A DNA stretch of 64,000 nucleotides from a bacterium (GTDB taxonomy: Bacteria; Vulcanimicrobiota; Xenobia; Xenobiales; JADMJV01). A program made the translations under genes and the position numbers. Position 1 is the stretch's first letter; each line of letters begins with the position of its first letter. Where the stretch lies: NCBI GenBank assembly GCA_018780265.1, contig JADMJV010000057.1, positions 1-64,000 on the forward strand, read 5' to 3'. Of the stretch, positions 43,627-50,412 are shown in pieces. The notes under the pieces are model-generated. The model did no database searches. It had not been told where the DNA came from and saw only the letters and a list, made by a program, of their open reading frames with translations.

Positions 43627-44399
43627 AGCTGGGCTGCATCAGTTATATCAACGTTTTACCCGTTACACTTGGCCTTGAGCTCCATCAGGTCGGGTTTGAG
43701 GGCGAGCTTGTCCGTGGCGAGCCCAACCAACTCAACGCCCTGACGCGTCAGGGACTGCTCGATGTAACGGCGGTGAGCTCCATCGAGTATCTCAGTTGCT
43801 GGCAAACCTATCGGGTTGTCCAGGGCGTGGGGCTGAGCAGCCCGGCCGCGGTCCAGAGCGTAAAACTCTTCAGCCTGCTGCCTATCGCCGAGTTGAGCGG
43901 GAAGACCGTAGCCGTGACCAAGGCCTCGGCCACCTCGCGCACTTTGCTGCAGGTGCTGGTACCCGGCCTCAAGGTGGTCGATATGGAGCACCCTCGCCTG
44001 AGCGCCGAGCAGCCGGCCGTTCTACTCATCGGTGACCAGGCTTTGACAGCGGCTCCAGCTCCTTACGAATTGGACCTGGGTCAGGCCTGGAAGGATCGAA
44101 CCGGTTACCCCATGGTCTTTGCCGTGTGGCTGGCGCGCCGAAGTCTGGCCGAAGGTCCCGAACAGTTGCTCCATCGTTCGCGGGAATGGGGCCAGCGCCA
44201 CTGGTCACGCGTGATCGCCGAAGGGGTGGCCCGCACCGGTCTCAGGGAAGCCACCATTGCCAGCTACTTTGCCGGCATGCGCTATGATCTGGGGGCGCGC
44301 GAGTTGGAATCGTTGAATCTGTTTTATCGAATGGCCGCCGAGCAGGGCCTGGTCCAGTTGCCGGCCGCCTTAAGCGAGGAGAAAGCATGGAGCGTTTGA
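43623..44399 (+). CDS. mqnA: Chorismate dehydratase, futalosine pathway
   Basis: The protein has 258 residues from the GTG at 43623, which overlaps the previous stop. The N terminus MKLGCISYINVLPVTLGLE is the MqnA signature. DVTAVSSIEYLS and VLLIGDQALTA follow, as in the periplasmic-binding-like MqnA/MqnD fold. MqnA converts chorismate to 3-enolpyruvylbenzoate, the first committed step. It overlaps mqnC by 13 bases. Confidence 0.9.
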   Translation: MKLGCISYINVLPVTLGLELHQVGFEGELVRGEPNQLNALTRQGLLDVTAVSSIEYLSCWQTYRVVQGVGLSSPAAVQSVKLFSLLPIAELSGKTVAVTKASATSRTLLQVLVPGLKVVDMEHPRLSAEQPAVLLIGDQALTAAPAPYELDLGQAWKDRTGYPMVFAVWLARRSLAEGPEQLLHRSREWGQRHWSRVIAEGVARTGLREATIASYFAGMRYDLGARELESLNLFYRMAAEQGLVQLPAALSEEKAWSV

Positions 44400-45427
44400 C
44401 ACCAGAACAGGGGCTGGCCCTGTTTCATCAAGATCTGCTGGAACTGGGCGAGGCCGCCGACCAGGATCGGCGCCGCCGCTTTCCAGACAATCGGGTCACC
44501 TTTGTGCGCGACCGCATCATTAACTACACCAACGTGTGCATTACTTACTGCAAATTTTGCGCCTTTTATCGCCCTCCGGGGCACGAAGAGGCCTATGTGC
44601 GCTCGAAGGATGAAATTTTTGCCAAGGTCGAAGAGATGCTGCGCCATCAGGGCACCACCGTTATGCTCCAGGGAGGTCACAATCCCGAACTCAAGATCGA
44701 CTACTACGAGGACCTCTTCTCCTCGGTCAAGGCTCGCTTTCCCAGCGTCTACCTGCATTCGCTGACGGCCACCGAGGTCGATCAGATGGCCTTGCACTCG
44801 GGCCTGGAGCTGGAGGAGACGTTGCGGCGCCTGAAGCAGGCCGGTCTGGATTCGCTGCCGGGCGGCGGTGCAGAAATGCTGGTCGACGAGATTCGCGACA
44901 AGGTATCCCCTCTCAAGACCAGCGCCGACCGCTGGTTTGAAGTTCATGAGACGGCCCATCGCCTGGGCATGGAGTCGACGGCCACGCTGGTCTTTGGTTT
45001 TGGCGAAAGCAATCGGCAGCGCATCGAGCACCTCGACCGCCTGCGCCAACTGCAGGACCGCACCGGCGGCTTTCGCAGTTTTATCCACTGGAGTCTCACC
45101 CCCGACTACACCGGTCTGCAGCGCACGATCGCCCCGGCCGGTCACGAATATTTGCGCATCATGGCTATCGCTCGCCTCTACCTTGACAATTTTGCCCACA
45201 TCCACGCAGGCTGGGTCACGGAAGGGGCCAAACTGGCCCAACTGGCCCTCAGTTTTGGGGCCGATGACCTTGGCAGCGTGCTGATGGAGGAACTGGTCAA
45301 CTCGGCCACCGGGGTGGCTTATGCCTACAATGCCGAGCAGATTGCCCAGATGATTCGCTCGGTGGGCCGGGTGCCGGCCGTGCGCGACAGTTGCTACAAC
45401 GTGCTCGAGGTCTTGCCCGCCGCATGA
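44387..45427 (+). CDS. mqnC: Cyclic dehypoxanthinylfutalosine synthase, radical SAM
   Basis: The 346-residue protein has the radical SAM motif CITYCKFC (Cys51, Cys55, Cys58), then MLQGGHNPELKIDYYEDLF, typical of MqnC rather than MqnE. It continues with GLDSLPGGGAEML, GMESTATLVFG and the C-terminal AGWVTEGAKLAQ. It cyclises dehypoxanthine futalosine. The stop overlaps the menG start (ATGA). Confidence 0.93.
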   Translation: MERLTPEQGLALFHQDLLELGEAADQDRRRRFPDNRVTFVRDRIINYTNVCITYCKFCAFYRPPGHEEAYVRSKDEIFAKVEEMLRHQGTTVMLQGGHNPELKIDYYEDLFSSVKARFPSVYLHSLTATEVDQMALHSGLELEETLRRLKQAGLDSLPGGGAEMLVDEIRDKVSPLKTSADRWFEVHETAHRLGMESTATLVFGFGESNRQRIEHLDRLRQLQDRTGGFRSFIHWSLTPDYTGLQRTIAPAGHEYLRIMAIARLYLDNFAHIHAGWVTEGAKLAQLALSFGADDLGSVLMEELVNSATGVAYAYNAEQIAQMIRSVGRVPAVRDSCYNVLEVLPAA

Positions 45428-46113
45428 CTCGGCCCCCCTTGCCTCCCAACCGCATTGCCGAGATGTTTGACCGCATCCACGCTCGCTACGATCTGCTGAA
45501 CCGGGTCTTGAGTCTGGGCCTGGACGTGCTTTGGCGGCGCCGGGCCATCCGCGAATTGGGGGTGGGTCGCGGCGACAGTGTGGTCGACTTGTGCTGCGGC
45601 ACTGGCGACCTCACTCAGGAGATCTCCAAGGTGGTCGGACCTGGGGGGCGAGTGGTGGGGGTGGATTTTGCCGGCGGTATGCTGAGTGTGGCCCGCCAGA
45701 AGTTTCCTGGCCTGGAGTTTGTCCAGGGCGACGCCCTGGCTGTCCCCTTGAGCGGCCCATTCGACGCGGCCACGCTGGCTTTTGGCCCGCGCAATATTCA
45801 CGACCTGCCGGCCCTATGGCGCGAACTGCGCCGTCTGGTGCGTCCTGGCGGACGCATTATGTCTTTAGAACTGACCCGCCCTTCCGGGGTGCTGGGCTGG
45901 CTGCACGGCTTTTACCTCCGTCAGGTTTTGCCGCGGCTGGGCTGCTGGCTCTCGGGGGATAACTCCGCCTACATCTATCTGTGCAACACCATTGCTGCCT
46001 TTCTGGATCGCGAGCAGCTCAGCGAATCCATGCGCCATGGCGGACTCCTCGAAGTGCGGGCCATCCCCTTGAGTTTCGGCATAGTGACCGTGCACGTGGC
46101 CACAGTCCCATGA
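45424..46113 (+). CDS. menG: Demethylmenaquinone methyltransferase
   Basis: The 229-residue protein has UbiE/MenG motifs: MFDRIHARYDLLNRVLSLGL at the N terminus, motif I DLCCGTGDLTQEI, GVDFAGGML, FGPRNIHD and the post-motif LELTRPSG. It methylates the quinone ring in the last step of menaquinone synthesis. The ATG start overlaps the mqnC stop and the TGA overlaps the anmK ATG. Confidence 0.92.
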   Translation: MTRPPLPPNRIAEMFDRIHARYDLLNRVLSLGLDVLWRRRAIRELGVGRGDSVVDLCCGTGDLTQEISKVVGPGGRVVGVDFAGGMLSVARQKFPGLEFVQGDALAVPLSGPFDAATLAFGPRNIHDLPALWRELRRLVRPGGRIMSLELTRPSGVLGWLHGFYLRQVLPRLGCWLSGDNSAYIYLCNTIAAFLDREQLSESMRHGGLLEVRAIPLSFGIVTVHVATVP

Positions 46114-47228
46114 TTGCCGCCTATCGTGCTCTCAAGGTGCCCAAAGTGATCGGCATGATTTCGGGAACCTCGGCCGACGCCATCGATGCGGCTCTGGTCG
46201 AGATCGAGGGCCGAGAAATGCGCCTGCTGCGTTTCGTTTCGTGCCCTTTTCCGGCCGAAGTGCGTGGCTTGCTTTTCGACCTCTTCGAAGACAGGGCTAC
46301 GGTGCGCCAGGCCGCTCGGGCTCACTTTTTGTTGGGTGAATTGTTCGCGGCGGCGGCCTTGGAGGCCATGGGATCGGAATCAGTGGATCTGGTGGCCTCG
46401 CACGGACAAACGGTGGCCCATCTCCCCCACGACTCCCCCCCGTCGACCCTACAACTGGGGGAGGCCTCGGTCATCGCCGAAGCGACCCGATGCCTGACGG
46501 TGTCGGACTTTCGGCCGGCCGACATGGTGTTGGGCGGCCAGGCGGCCCCGCTGGTGCCTTTCTTTGATGCCTGGCTGTTGCGCTCGCCGGGTCTCGATCG
46601 TGCCGCCGTCAATATTGGAGGCATGGCCAACATCAGTTGGGTTCCCCACCAGGGTGAGGTGCGCGGCTGGGACAGCGGCCCCGGAAACGTGGTTTCGGAC
46701 GCATTGGCCGAACGGTTTCTGGGCAAACCGGCCGACTTTGGAGGCCAGTTCGCGGCTACCGGGACGGTGGTTCCCGACATTCTTGCTGAGATGTTGGATC
46801 ATCCCTATTTTGATGCACGCGGCCCCAAGTCTACGGGTCGCGAAGAGTTTGGGCGCGACTTTATCGAGCCCTTTCTGGGTCGGGCCCAGCCTGCTGATCT
46901 GGTGCGCACGGCCCTTGCCCTAACGGCCGAGAGTTTGCTGCGTTCCCTGCAACCCTACCTGACGGGACCGTTCGAGATGGTGGTGGGTGGTGGTGGATAC
47001 CACAACCCCGTTCTCATGGAGGAGGTTCGCCAACGTGCCTCTCGGTTGCAGATGACTCGATTGACCGGCTTTGAGGAGTTTGGCATCACGGCCGACGCCC
47101 GCGAGGCCTGTGCCTTTGCCCTGATGGGTCACGAAACCGCTCATGGTCGGGCCAGTTCAGTGGCCACCGTTACCGGAGCTTCCCGGCCCGCGTTGCTGGG
47201 TAAGATTACCTTTCCCAGCCCCGGTTGA
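46110..47228 (+). CDS. anmK: Anhydro-N-acetylmuramic acid kinase
   Basis: The 372-residue protein begins with the phosphate-binding motif GMISGTSADAIDAALV. It has VASHGQTVAHLP, NIGGMANISWV, the GWDSGPGN loop and GGGGYHNPVL, all typical of AnmK. It phosphorylates and opens anhydro-MurNAc in cell-wall recycling. It is the last gene of the coupled run from 41951. Its link to menaquinone genes is only positional. Confidence 0.93.
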   Translation: MIAAYRALKVPKVIGMISGTSADAIDAALVEIEGREMRLLRFVSCPFPAEVRGLLFDLFEDRATVRQAARAHFLLGELFAAAALEAMGSESVDLVASHGQTVAHLPHDSPPSTLQLGEASVIAEATRCLTVSDFRPADMVLGGQAAPLVPFFDAWLLRSPGLDRAAVNIGGMANISWVPHQGEVRGWDSGPGNVVSDALAERFLGKPADFGGQFAATGTVVPDILAEMLDHPYFDARGPKSTGREEFGRDFIEPFLGRAQPADLVRTALALTAESLLRSLQPYLTGPFEMVVGGGGYHNPVLMEEVRQRASRLQMTRLTGFEEFGITADAREACAFALMGHETAHGRASSVATVTGASRPALLGKITFPSPG

Positions 47229-47313
47229 CCCGTGCAAAGGGGCGTTCCGGGATGTGCCGAATGGTTACCACTCAATCCACTCGCAACGGATATGAAGAGT
47301 GGAGGGTCATCCA

Positions 47314-47736
47314 ATGAGCGACGCCAGCAAAATCGAGTGGGATTGGCCCCGAGTGGCGGCCGGTCTGGTGGGGTTGGCCATCGGGCTCATTTTTTTCATC
47401 AAAATGCTCTTCGGTTTCCGATCTGACGGCAGACTGACCGATTGCCGGGCGAACCTCGAGTCGGTGGTCAGGGCCTCGAAGAAATATGCCGACAAAAATC
47501 ACGGACAGTTTCCCCCCGATCTGGCTGAACTGGTTTCCAGCCATCTCTTACAGGAATTGCCCACATGTCCGGTGGCCAATCAGATGACCTTCACAGACTA
47601 CACCATGTCGAAGCGTCCCCTGGCCATGACCGTGAGTTGCTGTGGCGGCCATCATCGCAAACAGTTTCGCGGCGCCGGCGACCCCTTGAAATTTCCTACT
47701 TACTCGTCCTGGATTGTGGAGCCGGCCAAAAAATAG
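47314..47736 (+). CDS. Small membrane protein with a pilin-like module
   Basis: The protein has 140 residues from the ATG at 47314, with GGAGG eight bases upstream. One membrane helix (VAAGLVGLAIGLIFFIKMLF) is followed by an exported module. It reads DCRANLESVVRASKKYADKN, then FPPDLAELV and ELPTCPVANQMTF. This is the same pattern as the three modules in the protein at 24783-27461, here as a single copy with no cleavable pilin leader. The C terminus has a CCGGHH segment. Function is unknown. Confidence 0.8.
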   Translation: MSDASKIEWDWPRVAAGLVGLAIGLIFFIKMLFGFRSDGRLTDCRANLESVVRASKKYADKNHGQFPPDLAELVSSHLLQELPTCPVANQMTFTDYTMSKRPLAMTVSCCGGHHRKQFRGAGDPLKFPTYSSWIVEPAKK

Positions 47737-47738
47737 CC

Positions 47739-48236
47739 TTAGCCCTTGGGGTCGTAGATCAATAGCATGTGGTTCTCAGTGTCCAAAGCCCAGGTGGCCT
47801 GGGGGTGCTTGGGGTCAAAGTGCTCCGCTACCACTGCGTCCAGGGGTCGGTAGTCATCTCGAAAGGCCTGTGTCGACTTATCTTCAAGCTGGACGACCCG
47901 CGGGTTGTATACGTAAAGACTGGTTCCAAGATTTTCCTGGGTCAAAATCGGCTGGCCTTGCTCCTCCGCCAGTTGGCAGAGTTTTGCATAGCTGGGAGCG
48001 TGCAGGGCCGGCTCGTTGACGCGCACCTCTTGGGGCGCGTCCCGCCTCGAAGACCGCTTGGGGGCTTCGGGTTGGTTGGCGACGCCGTCGCCATTCAGGT
48101 CGATTACGTCGATGGGTCCCGTTGAGCACGGGTCCCCCCAACCGGCACTGAAATCTTTGCTGACTTCGGCGGCTCTGAGAATTGGGAAAGACTGCAGAAC
48201 CGGATGCTTGGCACGAAAGGCGTCAATGGCGGACAT
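47739..48236 (-). CDS. Hypothetical protein with one EF-hand-like calcium loop
   Basis: The 165-residue protein has a good upstream GGGGAG. Residues 46-57 (DLNGDGVANQPE) fit the canonical 12-residue EF-hand loop DxNxDGxxxxxE, also used in dockerin-type repeats. The remainder is soluble and includes LDTENHMLLIYDPKG at the end. There is no signal peptide. The stop is two bases from the convergent stop of the pilin-like gene. I do not recognise a family. Confidence 0.75.
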   Translation of the reverse strand: MSAIDAFRAKHPVLQSFPILRAAEVSKDFSAGWGDPCSTGPIDVIDLNGDGVANQPEAPKRSSRRDAPQEVRVNEPALHAPSYAKLCQLAEEQGQPILTQENLGTSLYVYNPRVVQLEDKSTQAFRDDYRPLDAVVAEHFDPKHPQATWALDTENHMLLIYDPKG

Positions 48237-48306
48237 GATTTTGCTCCCCTGTTGTGTGTATGTTGTAGGAGCAGCTTAACGGGGGGTCCTCAAAAAAAAT
48301 TAAAAG

Positions 48307-48765
48307 CTAGTACCCCTTCAGGCGCTGGGCGGCTTCGTGGTTGTCGCGAACCGTTTTGGACAGGGCAAAGCTTGAATTGATCTGGAAGAAGAAGGCGGCC
48401 ACGAAAAAGCCCCGTACCCAGCCTTCCCCTCCCTTGGCGCCACCCAGAGTGTCTGGCATCCAGTAGATGCCGGTAAACGTGGCGATCAGCGAGACGGCAA
48501 AGGAGGCCCAGGCGAAAAACTTCCAGGCCGAAGTATCGAAATCGTTGACTCGATTGTCGCGCAGCGTCTTGGACAGTGTGAAGCTGGAGGCGATGGTGAA
48601 AAAAGCCGCGATCATCATAAAGCCGCGAATCCAGGGGTCGAGTTGTATCAGCCAGATTCCGCGCGTTAAAATCAGCAGCGAAATCACGAAGGAAGCCCAA
48701 CACTGGAAGGTCCAGGCCGGAGTGTTGGCGGGAAGAACCAGGGCGGAATCTTGCTCATTCGACAT
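48307..48765 (-). CDS. YiaA/YiaB-family inner membrane protein, duplicated
   Basis: The protein has 152 residues from the ATG at 48765; longer frames run into the region upstream of ku. It contains two copies of the two-helix YiaA/B unit. The first has CWASFVISLLILTRGIWLIQ and SSFTLSKTLRDN. The second has AWASFAVSLIATFTGIYWM and SSFALSKTVRDN. Function of the family is unknown. Confidence 0.88.
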   Translation of the reverse strand: MSNEQDSALVLPANTPAWTFQCWASFVISLLILTRGIWLIQLDPWIRGFMMIAAFFTIASSFTLSKTLRDNRVNDFDTSAWKFFAWASFAVSLIATFTGIYWMPDTLGGAKGGEGWVRGFFVAAFFFQINSSFALSKTVRDNHEAAQRLKGY

Positions 48766-48891
48766 GGGGCAGACTTCGACCGGGCCGGGCCTGCGCCCTT
48801 GCGGAGCAAAACAATTTCGCTGCCAGCGCAGGGAGCGCCCCTTGATTCCAGGAAAAAAGCTGGCTAATCTTCGATTGCCGGGGAGGCATTT

Positions 48892-49731
48892 GTGGCTGCT
48901 ACCGTTTGGAAAGGTCATCTCACCTTTGGATTGGTTTCTGTGCCGATTCGGCTCTATGCCGCCGCCCGTACCGAAACGGTGTCGTTCAATCAGATTCATA
49001 AACCCTGTGGTTCACGCCTCAAGCAAAAGCTTCACTGTCCCGTCTGTGAGCGCACGGTGGAACGCAGCGAATTGGTGCGGGGAGCCGAAGTCGACAGCGG
49101 ACGCTTCGTGTTGATCGAGGATTCCGAGATTCAGGCGGTGGCCCCGGAGTCGGCCAAATCGATGGAGGTCCTGGAGTTTGTCAAACTGGAAGAGGTGGAC
49201 CCCGTCTACTTCGATACCTCGTATTTTGTGGTGCCCGAGAGCAAGGTGGGCGAGAAGCCTTACTACCTGCTGCAACGCGCCCTGACCGATATGGGTCACG
49301 CGGCCATCGCGCGACTGGTCAAGTCGCAGCGCGAACATACGGTGATCTTGCGCCCGTCGGCCGGGGGTCTCATGCTGCACACTCTCTTTTATACCGACGA
49401 GGTGCGCAGCGTCAGCGACTACGGCCACCCCGAACTGGTCGAATTGCAGGAAAAGGAACTGGAGCTGGGGCGGCTTTTTGTCTCGTCCCTGGCGGCGACT
49501 TTTGAGGCTGGCAAATACCACGACCGCTACCGCGAAAACCTGCAGGCCCTGATCGCAGCCAAGGCTCAGGGACAGGACGTGGTCTCTACCACGGTTTCGG
49601 CGTTGCCGCCGGCCATGGATCTGATGGCCGCCCTCAAGGCCAGTCTGGAGCGGACCAAAGCCAATTTGCCGCCGGCGCGCCCTCCCTTGGAAGCCGGTGG
49701 ATCCGAGGCCGCCACGGCTCAGGCTCAGTAG
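48892..49731 (+). CDS. ku: Ku protein for non-homologous end joining
   Basis: The protein has 279 residues from the GTG at 48892, which follows GGGGAGG. It has the bacterial Ku signature: TVWKGHLTFGLVSVPIRLY at the N terminus, CPVCERTVER, YYLLQRALTDMGHAAIARLV, and a Pro/Ala-rich C-terminal tail. It forms a homodimer ring on DNA ends and recruits LigD. It is the first gene of a three-gene NHEJ operon; the next ATG follows its TAG directly. Confidence 0.96.
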   Translation: MAATVWKGHLTFGLVSVPIRLYAAARTETVSFNQIHKPCGSRLKQKLHCPVCERTVERSELVRGAEVDSGRFVLIEDSEIQAVAPESAKSMEVLEFVKLEEVDPVYFDTSYFVVPESKVGEKPYYLLQRALTDMGHAAIARLVKSQREHTVILRPSAGGLMLHTLFYTDEVRSVSDYGHPELVELQEKELELGRLFVSSLAATFEAGKYHDRYRENLQALIAAKAQGQDVVSTTVSALPPAMDLMAALKASLERTKANLPPARPPLEAGGSEAATAQAQ

Positions 49732-50412
49732 ATGGACAGCTACTCCCGGCAGCGAGCCTTGGGTCTGCTTCAGGTCCCGGAAGGGAGGCTGCGTTATTGG
49801 GAGCGGCGTGGCCTGGTACGTCCCAGTCAGGCTTATTCTCTGGTCGAATTGGGGGGATTGCGCCGGCTGGCCCGGCTAACCCGGCAGGGCCTGAAGCTGT
49901 CGAGCACGTTGGCTCAGGTGTTGGGCCGGCGCTGGCTGGGCTGTTCGCAAGGGAAGGCGCTAATACGCGACGCCCAGGGGGTGATGGAGCTGGAAAGCGG
50001 CCAGGGACTCTTCGATTTCGCGCCCGCTCCGGAGGTTTGCCCGCTGCGTCGACCCCACGCGTTGGAACTGCTTAAAGAGGGCCTCCCGGCCCTGGCTTTG
50101 GAGCGTTTGCAGCAGGACCTGCAGCGTCAGCCCTGGTCGATTGTGGTGCGATTCAACATGGCTATCGCGCTGGAGCGCCTCGATCGTCTGGAGGAGGCTG
50201 AGCAGCAGTTGGGGCGCGCCCTGGACCTGTGTCCCAATCACGCCGACAGTCATTACAACCGGGCCCGCCTGTTAGAACTGTTGGGACGCGGCGGCGAGGC
50301 CCGTGCCCACTGGCTGAGCTTCTTGCGGCTGGAGCCGGAGAGCGAGTGGGCTGAGGGGGTTCGCCGCTACCTGAGTCAACAGCGGGAGCTGCGACTGGTG
50401 CCTTGTCCCTAG
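49732..50412 (+). CDS. MerR-type HTH and TPR protein in the NHEJ operon
   Basis: The 226-residue protein begins directly after the ku stop. The first 70 residues (YSRQRALGLLQVPEGRLRYW, then ERRGLVRP and YSLVELGGLRRL) match a MerR-like winged helix. The C-terminal half contains two or three TPR repeats (RFNMAIALERLDRLEEAEQQ; DSHYNRARLLELLGRGGEA). Its end overlaps the TTG start of ligD by ten bases. The tight coupling suggests a regulator or accessory factor of end joining; no such role is known to me. Confidence 0.8.
   Translation: MDSYSRQRALGLLQVPEGRLRYWERRGLVRPSQAYSLVELGGLRRLARLTRQGLKLSSTLAQVLGRRWLGCSQGKALIRDAQGVMELESGQGLFDFAPAPEVCPLRRPHALELLKEGLPALALERLQQDLQRQPWSIVVRFNMAIALERLDRLEEAEQQLGRALDLCPNHADSHYNRARLLELLGRGGEARAHWLSFLRLEPESEWAEGVRRYLSQQRELRLVPCP

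Noticed and set aside
44324..45241. A 305-codon minus-strand frame opposite mqnC
   Set aside because: It is antisense to a gene with an intact radical SAM motif.
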